Source: Saururus chinensis
Lineage: Eukaryota > Streptophyta > Magnoliopsida > Piperales > Saururaceae
Direction of reading: 5' to 3'
Length of the DNA stretch: 64,000 bases
NCBI GenBank assembly: GCA_035235625.1
Contig: CP141144.1
Coordinates: forward strand, 40,546,014-40,610,013
The notes under the pieces are model-generated. The model searched no databases. It saw only the letters and a list, made by a program, of their open reading frames with translations, and was not told the DNA's origin. The translations under genes were made by a program, and so were the position numbers. Shown piece by piece: positions 13,207-25,520 of this stretch; the first letter of the stretch is position 1, and the number at the start of each line of letters is the position of its first letter.

Positions 13207-14297
13207 ATAGATAGTGCACACATGCTCAAAAGAAAAACAAAGTAAGAGGGTTGGTCTTGGTCCTTACAGCTACCTGAGTTTAATAAAGGAAGAAGAGATG
13301 GCCATTAGTAGGGATAGAATGTGGGTGTTGGAATGGAAGAGGGCCAATTCTTGTTCTGTTTGATTGATTAATGAGTGACTTAGGATTGAGAAAGAGGGCA
13401 AAATTATTTGTTTGGCTCCATTAATTGGTGAATGACTTCCAGGATTGGGTTTGATTCTATATGTGAAATGTTTAGGAGCTGTCTTTTGAAAGAAAAAAGT
13501 TTATATGACCTCAGACATTATATGCTGTCGGATTGAAATCCAACAGTGCAAGGGGCAGAAATCAATATATGCCCCGAGTTATGTGCATGCTCGATTGCAT
13601 GAACCTATATAGAGAGGGTTCCTTCTGATCAAATGGAGACTTAAGATAATATAGTTATTAGCGTTAATTTGAAAAATATTACTTTAGCCAAAAATTTGAA
13701 GATATTAAATGCATTACCCAAACAATGAAGATCTTAAGTGAGGGTACCTTCTTAGTAAAACAAGAAAATAAGTAGGTAGATGCACTTGACAATGAAGTTG
13801 CGTTGATTAGTCATTAATCTTGGTAGCTATGTTTGACATGGTCATGCAGAGAACAAGAAAATGAGCTGTGGTCGCATTCATGCAATACTAACTAAAATAA
13901 ACTTATAAAATTTACATTATTGTGTACTAGAAAGAATGCACACTTATTATATGTATAAATATAAATTATATAAGATAAAATAAATTAAATTAAAAATAAA
14001 ATATGCATTGAACAAGGGTCTCTGTTACATGTTATAGTTATAATGTATTACTTTGATGATCACAATAGTTATTGGTTATACTCACAAGCTATATATTGAC
14101 CCATATATACTTATAGCAGCCAACTCTAAATTAAAATCTCATAGGCTAAATATTATGCCATGAGTTAGTAAAGATGATGATGTCAAAGGACTTTGTGTCG
14201 TGGAGTACATTGTTTATATTGAGGACCAGTTTGACAATGGGTCTCATTTGTTAGAGATCTTCATGTGGTTTTCAAGGATGTTAAAAATATGTAAATT

Positions 14298-14342
<45 letters not shown>

Positions 14343-15042
14343 TAAAGATATAAAAAATTATTATTTAGAAATGTGTTATATAAGTAGGGCCTACAAAAAA
14401 AGTTCGAGAAAACATAGTCAGGATCTCATTAGATGAAACTTGTCAAGAGCTTTCTAACGATACTAAAAACACACGAATTCGAATTTGGGAGTGTAAAATA
14501 TAATATTATGAAATTAAAATAAATATAACTTAAATAATAGGGAGACATTTTAAGGATTATGATAGGTCAAATAGGGATTAATAATATAAAATATGGGCAA
14601 ATAGTCATAATTTAAAAGTTCTACAGTACCAGATTGCTTTATATTACAGTATTGTACCATATGACCTCCGTGAAATTGCTTCTCATCACAAAATCTCACT
14701 TTAGAATGTGCATCACAAGTGTGTTTTGACATGGTGATTGCACAAATCAATGATTGTAATGTACATGGTGATCCCCACAAACCAACGGTGGTAATGTAAT
14801 GGGTAATAAAATTTTTAATGAGATACAACATTATTGGTTTAGAATTCATAATCGGGAATTATTCCTTAAATCAAATTTTGCCTATTCAATTGAATTTCAC
14901 AGAAAAAATAAATTCCATATTATAAATTGTGGATAGAGAAAGTGTGGATGCATCTAACCTTACAGTGCCTATAACTATGCTACATAGGCCACCTAACATG
15001 GAACATAGAAGTGAGCTCATCCTTTATGTACCATGTTAGAGC
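13207..15042. other. No gene supported; contains a short (TA)n
   Basis: AT-rich sequence after duplication unit 2. A (TA)n tract lies at about 14300-14339. A run beginning CAAGAGCTTTCTAACGATAC (about 14443) resembles sequence common in plant LTRs, but no ends could be fixed. A minus-strand frame at 14550-14849 (99 codons) has no recognisable domain. Confidence 0.5.
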
Positions 15043-15620
15043 TATTCTGTAATGCCCCATTTTTTTTATTACGACTAACATAAAGAGTTAGTATTAACTA
15101 GTAATTTTTGGATAAGATTTAGGGAGTTTTAAAAGATGAAATCCTCGTATGTGTATAGAGCTCGAAGTAATAAGCATAACAAATTGAAGAACAAATAAAG
15201 ACCAGGAGCCAAAGTTACGACCTCAGGAAGCCTACTACATAGGCAAGACCCACTTGAAAAGTGCATGATAACCTACTTATGTTGGGTATATTTCAAAAAA
15301 CTCGTCGATAAGAGTCTATCGGTACCAAGAATGCAAGATTCTGACTTCGAGGTAGGAAGTTATCACATTTTAAAGTTATATTATTATTTAATAACAATAA
15401 AAAAGACGACACACGGCTAGGCCCGCGCGAACGGAGGCCAGACGCATGACTCATGTTAGACACATGTAGTCCCACATAGGGCCCATGTTCTCTAGCCAGT
15501 ACCACTCGAGGTGCTAGAGCCGCCCATCGCATGTGAGCGGCTCAGCCACGTGCACCACAGGGAAGTGATGCATGGCACGCACGCACACATGCATGCCTAG
15601 TTTTCCCTTCAATTTTTTCT

Positions 15621-15630
15621 CATAAATAGG
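15621..15630 (+). promoter_or_regulatory. TATA-like box of the family I LTR
   Basis: CATAAATAGG, preceded by TTTTTTCT and followed by AAGAACCG. The position corresponds to TATAAATACTC in the family I LTRs at 52465-52474 and 57139-57148 (read on the minus strand there), which supports it as the LTR core promoter. Confidence 0.5.
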
Positions 15631-15759
15631 AAGAACCGTTTAATTTTAGGAGAGTTTTTTGCCCATAATGAGTCCAATTTTGCCTGTTAAAGAGGCATTC
15701 TTAACTAATTTGAGTGTGCTCTATGAAATGAATAAGTTCATTCCTCGAGTTGGCTACTC

Positions 15760-16400
15760 TAAAAGGGGAAATGGCCCGAGGTATGATGAGGCTATGTCCA
15801 ACTATCTCAGGCCCAAAGAGAGAGAGAAGTGGCCCGAAGTAAGAGGAGTCTTCATCCTCCACCGTTAAGATGCAACGAGAGAAGTGACCCGGAGTAATGG
15901 GAGGCTTTGTCCTCCGCCGACAAGCCATAGATGGAGAGAAATGTCCCCAAGTAAAGGGAGGTTCTATCTACCGCCTACTGTCACAGAAAGAGAGAAACAT
16001 CTCCAGGTAAAGGGAGGTTCTGCCCGCTACCTTCGGGCTTGAAAAGATAGAAATGTCTCCAGTTAAAGGGAGGTTATGTCTACCACCTACGGGCAAGAAA
16101 AGAGAGAAATGTCTCTAGGTAAGGGGAAGTTCTGTCTATTACCTTTTGGCACTAAGAGAGAGGAACATCCAGGGTAAAGGGAGATACTGTCTTCCACCTT
16201 CGGGTGTAAAGATACCCTGTGTAAGAGGAGGCTTCATCCTCGTCATCAGGTCATGAAAAGAGGAGTGTCCTATGGAAAGGGGAGGTTATGTCAACTGCCT
16301 TCGTACACGTAAAGAGAGGAGCATCTTGGGTTAAAGGGAGGCTTTGTCTACTGCTTTAGGGCGCGTAGAAAGAGAAACATCCCGGGAAAGGAGAAACTCC
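15760..16400. repeat. Imperfect tandem repeats in family I LTR copy 2
   Basis: About ten degenerate units of about 60 bp, each with AAAGRGAGAAATGTCTCCRG, then GTAAAGGGAGGTTCTGTC, then a CCTWCGGGC segment. It is the reverse complement of the repeat type at 1245-1790 and shared by every family I LTR here. Confidence 0.7.
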
Positions 16401-17329
16401 GAATACCACTACTTTTAGAAACCTCAAGGGAGTAAGCAATTCTAACCTTCTAATTTTATGAATATTTAAATAAATACATATGTTCCTTAAGTAGTTAACT
16501 TAAGAGGTTGAATGCGATATGTTTTGCTTTATGTTGAATATGCTCTGCTTTGATCCAATTTGTTCTAATATGCTTCAGTCTAATCCTATTTATATGATCT
16601 GCTCTGCTTTTGTTTGATTTGATCTAATATGATATGATCAACTATGCTCTATTATGTAAAAGAAAGAGTTGTCTAATTCCAATAATTTATCCAATACATG
16701 ACTCCAATGATTTATTAGCTTGTGTTTGACTCCAATGATTTCTATCTGACACCAAATGATTTATTCAGATATAAGTATTTTAAATTATATAAATTTTTAC
16801 TGCATTATATATTTATTAGTTGTTAGGAAGAATTACTTTCTGATTAGATCATATTGGAATAACACCACAGATGTTATCTAATATGTACATAGGCAACCAA
16901 TGGCACGACAATGTTGGCCCAATCTAAATTATTTATAAAATTAAGTTTGTTCTTATCTATGCACAATAGAGTTTATAGTGTGTAGAGGAACATTACAACT
17001 CTCGCACAAAGAAGCCACTCCTGGATGGTTTTGCAAAAAAACTCACACATATATTTTCTGAATCTCCGAGTCAAGTTAGGTCATAGATAATTAGTGTGCC
17101 CACAGCAGGAGATGTTACATATTCATCTCTAAAATATTCTTTATTTTAAGAAAACATTGGTCATGTCATGGTAGTTGGTCATGAAAACAATTTTAATTTT
17201 TTAGCTAAGTATTAGTTAGTACACTTTTCTTGGCATAGAAGTTAAACCCTAGTCAAGGTTCACTTTAGTTCTATGCAAAAGGGCACTATTAAAGAATCTG
17301 GGTGATGATGATAGCAAATGTGAAGGATT

Positions 17330-17490
17330 CCCATACAAGATCAACAACATTAAATGCAGTTGAAAATGTTCAGAAATGTCACAATCTTGCAACTTGCAGA
17401 TGAGATCATGAGAAGAATAAATATAAGAACATGCACCACTGCCAAACTCAAGCGAATGTACTAACAATGGGAATTGGACAAGTTGGTTTC
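17330..17490. other. Third, diverged copy of the conserved block
   Basis: Contains AAATGTTCAGAAATGTCACA followed by TTGCAACTTGCAGATGAGAT, aligning with 7040-7110 and 12945-13010, and ends near AATGGGAATTGG, like the unit ends. It directly precedes the copia LTR at 17493, so the copia insertion cut off whatever followed. Confidence 0.35.
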
Positions 17491-17492
17491 GA

Positions 17493-17885
17493 TGGAATAA
17501 AATATAATGGGATTAGGCTTATTTGTAGCTAATAGAGCTTGAGAAGAGCTTATCCCCTTTATTAAAACTTTTCTTTTGCTAATCTCCTATAAATCCTCAC
17601 AATGTGTTTCTAGTTTTGAACTTCACTGAGATTAATTCTCGCTTAAGGCACCATATTAGGATGGCTAATAGTATATTTATAAATAAACTAGGACACTATT
17701 GTTAAGTACTCTAAATTCTTAACCCTTCATCTAATGGTCAAATAACGGTCTAGATTCGCCACTAAAATCACAGCTTAATAGGTATCATGACTCAAGTCTA
17801 TTACCCAGACAGTTTTGAAAGCCCAAAATATGTGTCAATTGAGACAGTTGGGCCACCTTCTGCTTTAATTAAAACAAGTCCAACA
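17493..17885 (-). repeat. 3' LTR of copia 1
   Basis: 393 bp. Read on the minus strand it starts TGTTGGACTTGTTTT and ends in TTTTATTCCA. It aligns end to end with 23943-24326 with many substitutions, indicating an old insertion. The polypurine tract GTGGGAGAG sits immediately upstream on the minus strand (plus-strand 17886-17894). Confidence 0.9.
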
Positions 17886-17894
17886 CTCTCCCAC
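17886..17894 (-). other. Polypurine tract of copia 1
   Basis: The plus strand reads CTCTCCCAC directly after the LTR terminus CAACA; on the minus strand this is GTGGGAGAG followed by TGTTGG, the expected priming site for second-strand synthesis. Confidence 0.75.
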
Positions 17895-18599
17895 TTGGCA
17901 CAACTTCTCAATTGAGCATAGAAATAAGATCTCCCACTTGGCTCAATTAATCTCAATTTGAGAAAATTATTTTAATTTAAAATAATAGCCAAGTGGGTAA
18001 TGGGAAATTTTGAAATAACCTTCGTATGCGCATACTATTTTGGAAAAAACAAAACCTTTCGAACTGTATGTGGTAATTGTATGCTCTTACAAAATATCAT
18101 AATTACACGAATCAAGGCGGTTATGTCCATGTCTCACAATGCAACTAATCCATTATGTTTAAGTGTTATACATAGAAAAATATATAAAAATGAGTGAAGG
18201 CATGCTCCCTCTCATTGTCCAAACATCGTCTCATACTTAAGTTTACATAAAATGAGACAACACAAGAAAATAAATTTAGCTGCTATGTTAAATGAAAAAG
18301 TCTAGAAGTATATAAGCTAAATCAAATGCAGGATGAGCTAAAAAGATCCATATGATCCACATGACTCTTATACATAGAAGATAGTAAGCCCTTAGCCATT
18401 GGATCAATAAACATTAGCTCAATACTTATATGCTCAATAACAATTATCACTTCTTTAACAAAATTCTGAACAACAAGATTATATCGATGTGCTTACTCCG
18501 ACTACAACTCTTGTTGTTCTTCTTGAGAACACAGCAGCATTGTTATCATAGAACATCCTTAATAACCTAGATATGGACTTCATAATAGTAATTCATGTA

Positions 18600-18880
18600 A
18601 TAAAGTTCATCAGCTAAGTAGCATGTGATGTGCCCTCATAATAAGCAACAAACTCTGCCTTCATAGTCAACGAAGCTGTAAGGGTCTGATTAATACTTTT
18701 CCATGAGACAGTACCCCCTGCTAGAAGGAAAATGTAACCCGATTTCAACTTTTTTATGTCAACACAACCAGCAAAATCTGCATCTATGTACTCAACCCAA
18801 CTCCAAATGATCATAATTTCTATATGTAAGCATGTAATCCTTTGTTCCTTGTAGATATCTCTTAACCCTATTTGCAACTC
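18600..18880 (-). pseudogene. copia 1 RNase H domain relic
   Basis: The minus strand encodes the copia RNase H signature: Y-x-DADFAGC, then KLKSGYIFLLAGG, then SWKSINQTL and an EFVAYYEGTSHA segment. The family catalytic Asp is present in DADFAGC, and the usual S-T-x-AE-Y/F is changed to TMKAEF. Stops upstream separate it from RT. Its C-terminal half, towards 18400, is badly decayed. Confidence 0.88.
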
Positions 18881-18881
18881 T

Positions 18882-19980
18882 CTAATGATCTAACCCTGAA
18901 TTTTTTTTATATCTACCAAACATTCTCATAGCAAAGGCAACGTCTAGTCTTGTGTAGACCTCCAAGTATATTATACTACCAACAACCAATGCATAAGGAA
19001 TTTTCTTCATGTTTTTTAACTCCAAAGAATTATTTAGCCACTGAAACAAGCCAAATTTGTCACCCTTCACAATAAGAGTTGCACTAGGCGAGTAGCTTTC
19101 CACATTAAACCTTTTCAAAACTTTATTAATATATGCATATTAAGACAACCCAAGAATCCTTGTAAATCTATCACGATAGATCTCAATCTCAATGACACAA
19201 GATGTTTCTCCTAAATCTTTTATGTCAAAATTCTGAGAAAGAAACTACTTAGACTTGTGCAACATCCCCAAGTCACTACTTGCAAGTAGAATGTCATCAA
19301 CATACAAGACTAAAAAAGTGTAACAGCTCCCACTAACCTTGAGATATGCATCAATCGATAATGTTATCCTTAAAACCAAATGAAGTAAAAATATTGTTGA
19401 ACTTCAAATAGTACTGCCAGGAGGCTTGTTTTAGTCTGTATTGACTTCTTGAGTCTACAAACTAGATGACTTCTATTATTTAAGGTGAATCCTTCACATT
19501 GATTCATGTACACCCCTTCTTAAGATCCCCATTCAAAAATATTGTCTTCACATCCATTTGATGTAACTCTATGTCAAAATGAGATACAATGACCAAAATA
19601 ATTCTTAATGAATCCTTCGTAGAAACTGAAGAGAAGGTTTTATTGTAGTCGACACCATCTTTCTAAAGAAAACTTTTGGTAACAAGTCAAACCTTATATC
19701 TACTAATGTTAGTAGATAGATCTAATTTAGTCTTGTAGACCCATTTGTAGCTAAGAGTCTTTGCGCCCTGAGGTAACTCTATAAGATCCCATACTTAATT
19801 ATTAACCATAAATTTCATCTCATCCTACATGAAATCATACCACTTATTGGAGTTATGTCCATTCATGACATGTGAAAATGTAGTAGGAACTTGAATGAGC
19901 CCCAAATTTTCATCGGACTCCTAGAAATAGACAACATAGTCAAAAGGGACACTAGGTTTCCTTATTCTTGAGGACCGTCA
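18882..19980 (-). pseudogene. copia 1 reverse transcriptase relic
   Basis: The minus strand carries, in order, a decayed fingers region (about 19980-19400), LYVDDILLASSDLGMLH with an intact YVDD catalytic motif at about 19270-19320, the KDLGE segment, and the connection region with KRFNVESYSPSAT, KGDKFGLFQ and KIPYALVVGSIIYLEV (18882-19118). These match copia RT in order and spacing. Several frameshifts and in-frame stops make it non-functional. Confidence 0.88.
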
Positions 19981-20159
19981 AAGTCTTGTTTCATCCACAG
20001 GTATAGGTAGATGTTCAATAAGTGCTTCAACAACTTGTTCCTCACGCTGATCTAAAATCACCATAAGTGATACAACATGTGTTCCTCCACCAGATATAGG
20101 TATAAGAACGAGAACCTGTACTTTCTCAAACACAATATGTTTTAGGAAAATACTCCCAC

Positions 20160-21010
20160 TCAAGTTGTCAAGAAAATGTATATTTTATGCTTCCACCACT
20201 ATAGGGGTGTGCTAGAGATTGTAAAACTTATAACCCTTAGACCTATATACGTAGCCAATAAAAAAACCACTGATAGTCCTTGGGTTAAGCTTTTTTTCAA
20301 GTGGATTGTGCACCCTAATCTCAACAGGATAACCTCAAATGTGTACATGATCTAAATTTGGTTTCCATCTATTTCATAGCTCAAAGAGTCTTTTAGGAAT
20401 GGCCTTAGATGGAACTTGATTTAAAGTATACATGGTTATCTTTAAGGCTTCACTCCACAAATTGAGAGGAAGAGATGAGTTACTAATCATGCTCCTCAAT
20501 GTCTATCAAAGTGTGGATCCTTCTTTTAGCTACACAATTTTGTTGTGGTGTGCCCAGTATTGTATATTGTACAACAATATCATATTCCTTCAAGAATTAC
20601 ACAAATTGACTATGTTTTTGTCTACTCTCTGTGTACCTTCTATTGTATTAACAATTTTGACACTCATGCCAAATTATTTCTCGAACTCTGCATTACAAGT
20701 CTTAAAATCATCAAATGATTCAACCTATTCATTTAAGAGATAAAGATATATGTATTGGTTATGATCATCTATAAAGGTAATAAAATACATTTGACTATTC
20801 AAACAGGGTGTACTAAACAGTCCGCAGATATCAGTGTGTATGATACATAATTTCTCATCATGTTTTTTAGCACTTTCAGAAGACTTATTAGTCTACTTTC
20901 CCTTTATACAATCTATACATGTCCCAAAATTAGTAAAATCTAAAGTTTTTAAGAGTCATTCTCTTACTAATCTATTTAAGCGGTCAATGGAGATATGCCC
21001 CAACCGCCTA
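20160..21010 (-). pseudogene. copia 1 integrase relic
   Basis: The minus strand encodes HTDICGLFSTPC, then YFITFIDDHNQYIYLYLL, then a FKTCNAEFEK segment. These are typical of the copia integrase core around the first and second catalytic Asp residues. The third acidic residue region (20560-20620, around TPSQN-like sequence) is degraded, and frames shift repeatedly. It lies between the protease/pre-integrase segment and RT, as expected for copia. Confidence 0.82.
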
Positions 21011-21012
21011 TA

Positions 21013-21480
21013 CTATAACATAGAGAAATTCTTTTTAATAACAATACCTTGCACATACATCATAGATTGTTCAAAAGAAATATGCAAATAGAGACAATAT
21101 AACCCATCTATCAAGGAACCAGAATCAATGGTAACTGAATCTTTAATAATCAGAAATGAAAAATTCATAAACTGAAAATTAAATCCATAAGGCACTAGTC
21201 TTGATATAGAAACCAAATTCTTTAAAAAACTTGGAACGTAAAAAGTTTTCTCTAAATCTAAGGTATATCCCATATGAAGAACAAGTCGATATGTCCCCAA
21301 ACTTTCAACATTTGAACACACCTCATTGCTTGAATAAATGTTGTGTTCCCCATCATTTAGTTTTCTTAGTTTGAGAAACCCCTACATGATAGTAGAAACA
21401 TGGGTTGTCAAATTAGAATCAATCCACCATGTATTATTATTATAAGAATCAACATAATAGATTCATAACAACTAAAGTTA
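21013..21480 (-). pseudogene. copia 1 protease end and GAG-pre-integrase relic
   Basis: The minus strand encodes LDLEKTFYVPSFLKNLVSIS, which corresponds to the conserved L-x-x-V-x-Y-x-P-x-x-x-x-N-L-I/V-S segment just after the copia protease. It is followed by the variable pre-integrase region (SLIDGLYCLYLH). The protease active site near 21400-21440 survives only as decayed sequence around WWIDSN, with the usual D-S-G-A lost. Confidence 0.75.
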
Positions 21481-22410
21481 TGAATTTACCTCCTTTCTTG
21501 GCAAACCACTTTTGATATTTATGGCAATCTTTCTTTTTGTGTCTTTTCTTCTTACAAAAAAAACATTTGGTTTTCTTAATAATGCTAATAAATTTCGTTG
21601 GCACACCTTTACCAGCTTTTTTCTTTGGAGCTCTATGATTTTTTTTCTTTGTCCTTTATGAGAAACTAGATGAGCACTTTCTAGCTTCTTTTGATTAAAA
21701 CTTTCTTCTTCCTGGACACACATACTGAAAAGGTTATTGACTAACCATTGAGTGTTATGTATGTTGTAAGAAATCTTAAATAACCCATATTGTGCCGGCA
21801 GAGAGTTTAAGATAACATGGACAAAAAAGGTGTCATCAATCGTGATTTTTATGTTATTTAACTGATTAGCAATATTACACATTTGCTTGATATGCTCTTA
21901 CACTCCTTTGTCATCTGTTATCCTCATAGATGACGATTTGGACATTAAGGTATTGGCCAAGGCTTTATAGAAACTCTTGAATTTAGCTTCAATAGCTTTC
22001 AAAAATTCTGTCATTGTAGCACATTTGGGGATAGATCCCCTAATTCTTTCATTTATGCAAGCCTTCATAAGCATCATACTTAAGCAGTTAGACCGCTCCC
22101 ACTTTTCAAATAATGCTAAATCACTTGGCGTACTTTTATCCGTAGGGGTGGAGGGTACATCCATATGAAACGCCAAATCTAAGTCCATGCACCCTAATAA
22201 TAGAAGTATTTTTTCCTTCCAATCCAAAAAATTATCCCCGGCAATAAAAGAAGGTGTTATTAGTGTCAGAATTAAAAGATAGATAAGCTGCAATAAAAAA
22301 ACAAATACATGCATATAATTAGTAGTACAAGAAACAAACTTAAAAATGAAATAGCCAATGCTAAAATTAACTAGTAAAATTTTGAACCTCCCTTTAGACA
22401 AAGGTTGCAT
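21478..22410 (-). pseudogene. copia 1 gag relic with degraded zinc knuckle
   Basis: Two minus-strand frames together give a copia-type gag. The N-terminal part (21898-22410) has DNFLDWKEKILLLLGCMDLD, the W-K-x-x-I/M-x-x-x-L-G-x-x-D motif of copia gag. The second part (21478-21882) has VHVILNSLPAQYGLFKISYN, the usual I-L-x-S-L-P-x-x-Y segment. The CCHC knuckle is reduced to FFVRRKDTKRKI, so cysteines are lost, followed by a basic tail. The first residues of the longer frame (about 22300-22410) look like leader or intron sequence and are not part of gag. Confidence 0.85.
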
Positions 22411-23942
22411 TCTGCACCAAAATTACTAAAACCGTATAGAAACAAATGATCATTTTGTTTCATTATAAAGCTAGTGGGTTATACGTGATACATAATAGGA
22501 AAATCCTATTCATTTAGGCCAAGGGCTTTACCCATGTGACAACATATAACCCTCAACCCTATACTAATTATATGACAATAACTACCACCTCCTTGTAGTG
22601 CCAGATGATCATCATAATCAAAATTTGGTGACAACAAATGATTATTTATGTGAATCTATGCACCCCATAGTAGCATCCTATATAATTCACAAGTTGAAAA
22701 TAACTTAGAATGCATTGGCCACTTCTAAGTCATCCTAATGGATGTGGGAACTAGATTTGTGCATATCATCATCTCATATAACAAAATAAATGTAAATAAT
22801 TATTAAAGAATAAAAAAATAAGTAAGATTGAAAAGGGCCTTTCTGTTAATTTTGTTAATGGGCTTTTGGGACTCAGCCAAGGGTTCCCATTATCACACAC
22901 CACATTAATGAAAAATAGTCCACAGTCCATGTACAACCATTAAAAAAAATTAAAAAATATACAAGTTGGAAGCAATGAGGCCCCTGAAAGAGAAAAAATG
23001 CACATTAATTCCATATGACCACATCCACCTCCCAATGTGATCCTTGAGTTCTAGTGAAGCTTACAATGTGTCTAATGTACGCTCCCTCACAAAATTCCAT
23101 AAGTGGTGCACTCAACAATTTTCAAAAATTGATAAACCATAAGATTACATTGTAGATCAATTGGCCAGCCTAGTACGTTAATAAAGGCCTTTAAAGATAA
23201 TTAATACACATCCACATGCAATCACAAAAAAAAATTCCATAAATCCCTTTACAAAAAGGATTTTCTGGCTCGAAATTGGACCAAACCGGGTCTGTTGACC
23301 CCGTTTGCGAGCAAGTCAAATCTGACCTGCAACACGGGTCAATGAAGACCTGCACCAGGTCAAAGGTAACCCGCAGCGGGATGTCTTCAACCTCTCGCCA
23401 CAGAAGTTGAAAACACCCGAAGAAACAATGTCATGTGGCCATCATTCAGTAAGGCCCGCCAATGGACCAAAAGGCTAGAAAAGCTTCCACCGAACCATGA
23501 AGAAGCAAAGATGGCTAGAGATGAACGATGATGGTGATATGGTAGCCCAATTCAAAATAGTGAGAATATGAACAAAACCTGGCAATTGTGTGCAGTGGCA
23601 TAGAAGGCCAGCATAGAACGTCCAAAGTTTGATTCGTTAGCTGGAAAATATCCACACAAAATATTTAAAAACAATAAAAAAAATAGAATTTTTTACCACC
23701 ATTGGGTTGTACCTTCGCAGCCAGAGGGCCGGTAGTGCTACAGCGCTAGCCAGAGCCCAATGCCTAAAGGCGCAGCTTTGACCTGTGCGTCTACTTTTGC
23801 CAATAGTCCGGTGGACTGGAAGCCTTCCAATAACCTTGTCGTCAAGCGGCAAAAAAAAAGTAATACTTGTGGCCGCTGTTGATTGCCATCACAACCAACT
23901 TAGCCTCAATACCAATTTATGGAATAAAATAATACCAATTTA
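22411..23942 (-). other. copia 1 5' leader, non-coding
   Basis: About 1.5 kb between the gag start and the 5' LTR. Short frames have no domains. The segment with CCGGGTC/ACCTGC motifs (about 23280-23350) is GC-richer than its surroundings. A near-perfect 20-bp direct duplication, ACCAATTTATGGAATAAAAT, at about 23911-23955 straddles the LTR edge. A primer-binding-site-like CCTCAATACCAA on the plus strand (about 23906-23917) corresponds to TTGGTATTGAGG on the minus strand, similar to the tRNA-Met type TGGTATCAGAGC. Confidence 0.6.
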
Positions 23943-24326
23943 TGGAATAAAATATAATGGGATTACACTTACTTATAGCCATTAGAGCTTGAGCAAAGTT
24001 TTATCTCCTTTAGTGAAGTTTTTCTTCTGTAAATCCTCACAATGTATTTCTGGTTTAGAACTTGACTAAGATTAATTGTTGCTTAAGGCATTGTATTAGT
24101 ATAGCTAATGATGTATTAATAACTATACCACGATATCATTGTTACGAACCCTAAAATCCTAACCCTCCATCCAGAGGTCAAGCAACAATCCAGATTCACC
24201 ATTAAAACTATAGCTTAATGGGTATTATAACTCAAGCCCATTACCTCGACATTTTTGAAAGCCCACTATATGTGTCAACTGAGACAATTGAGCCACCTTC
24301 TGTTTTAATTTAAAACAATCCCAACA
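23943..24326 (-). repeat. 5' LTR of copia 1
   Basis: 384 bp, aligned with 17493-17885 throughout (TGGAATAAAATATAATGGGA on the plus-strand left edge, CCCAACA on the right). It differs from its partner by many substitutions and small indels. Confidence 0.9.
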
Positions 24327-24363
24327 AGTTAAACTTATAATCTTATTATATGAAATTTTTTTA

Positions 24364-24548
24364 CTCCCTCCGTGCAATATGAATAGCAATATTTAGAAAA
24401 ATAGTAAATTTTATTTAATAGTAAAACCAACATCTAAGATAAGGGAAAATAAACTTATGGTACTTTTTTTAAGTACTTAACATCTTAAATTAAATAAAAG
24501 AGGATTATTAATATGAAATAAATTTCTTTGCCAAATTAAAGTATTAAT
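24364..24548. mobile_element. Stowaway-type MITE, one end intact
   Basis: TA followed by CTCCCTCCGTGCAATATGAA, the classic Stowaway terminal sequence, lies just outside the copia LTR. It aligns for about 185 bp with 3572-3760 and 9690-9880. The opposite terminal repeat is not recognisable, so the right edge is approximate. Confidence 0.65.
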
Positions 24549-25001
24549 GTGAGAAGGAAAAAGTATCTTTTACTTGGACCTAATTTGAGGTTCTGGCCAA
24601 AACGGTTGCAACTGTTGCTCAGCCAGAGAACGAACAAAATGGTAGTGGCATGAACGGACCGAGACAACCTATAAGCTTGATCCTGGAAAATGGTATGGCT
24701 ACTAGCTATCAGAAAACAAACAAAATGGCAGTGGCACTCCACGCCAAAGAACTGACTGAACAAATGGCGATGACATGCTACTGCAAGGGATTATGAGAAA
24801 TAAAGTTGAGCAAAAAAATAAGGTAGAAATATGGTTGAGTTGAGGTGGTATACATGAGAAAGTTTGCAAAATTTAGTTGAAGTGTCCAAGTTACGGCAAA
24901 GTGAGAGTTGATTGGGATGATAATAGCAGCATTCTTTTATATAATTGGCAATTACTAACTAATAGTACACTAGTCATAAGTGACTTAGTTCAAGTATCTG
25001 G
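24549..25001. other. Spacer; no gene seen
   Basis: AT-rich sequence between the Stowaway-like element and the CACTA terminus. There is one short minus-strand frame (24536-24763) without recognisable domain. No RNA gene was found. Confidence 0.4.
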
Positions 25002-25520
25002 CACTAAAAAAAAAAAATCGGCTGTGGTTTTAAAACAGTCGCAAAAGACACAAACCGATGTTAAAGGTTTTAGCAGTTGTTTATGCGTCGCCGTTGTAAC
25101 TTGCCCGGCAGAAAGATTCCGCGAAGAACGTAGCAGCGGTTTTCGCAAACGCTGCTATAAAAATAGCTTTTAGCAGCAGTCATAGTGGCCGCCGCTAAAT
25201 TTTTTCAAAAACTTGAAAAAAATGTTGTGGCGGTCATTAAACTGCCACATAAAGCTTTAATAGCGGTGGTCATATTAGATGCCGCTAATACTTAAAAACA
25301 TTTGTGGTGGTATGTCAGACCGCCGCAAAAATATTTAGTGGCAGTTAAAAAACCGTCAGTGAAGGGATTCCATCCTTAAAACTTCTTTTGCAGTGGTCGG
25401 TCATGAAACCACTGCTCTAACCTTAAGCGACGGTTTTAAAACCGCCATTGAAATTCTCTAGCCGAAAGTTTAGGTTTTAGTGGTGGTCATGAGGCCGCCG
25501 CTGAAGGGTTAGTTTCATCT
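25002..25520. repeat. CACTA subterminal repeat region
   Basis: Many short direct and inverted copies of a GCCGC(C/T)AAA / GCGG(T/C)GGTC theme, for example GGCCGCCGCTAAA, GCCGCTAATAC, GACCGCCGCAAAA and GTCATGAGGCCGCCGCTGAAG. They are clearly more GC-rich than the surroundings. Such arrays are the transposase-binding regions of CACTA elements. Confidence 0.78.

Larger units (their letters stand above)
15048..17119 (+). mobile_element. Solo LTR, family I (copy 2), inverted relative to copy 1
   Basis: A 2072-bp element starting TGTAATGCCCC and ending GGAGATGTTACA, flanked by a perfect 5-bp target duplication TATTC (15043-15047 and 17120-17124). It is the reverse complement of the family represented at 355-2520: GTGTAGAGGAACATTACA near 16980 corresponds to the block near 475 of copy 1, and the tandem-repeat block is at about 15760-16400. 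A TATA-like CATAAATAGG lies at 15621. Perfect TSDs on a lone LTR indicate internal LTR-LTR recombination after insertion. Confidence 0.88.
17493..24326 (-). mobile_element. Ty1/copia retrotransposon 1, full-length but decayed
   Basis: A 6.8-kb minus-strand element bounded by direct LTRs (17493-17885 and 23943-24326), with gag, protease, integrase, RT and RNase H relics in copia order (integrase before RT). Many frameshifts and stops show it is inactive. The purine tract next to the 3' LTR and a tRNA-Met-type primer site next to the 5' LTR are visible. No clean target duplication was found: an AAGTT is near both ends but does not abut the LTR termini. The RNase H segment (SGYIFLLAGGTVSWKS) resembles a Tork/TNT1-like lineage, from memory. 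Confidence 0.92.

Noticed and set aside
20834..21091. 85-codon plus-strand frame and other plus-strand frames across 20.4-22.2 kb
   Set aside because: Shadows of the minus-strand copia polyprotein.
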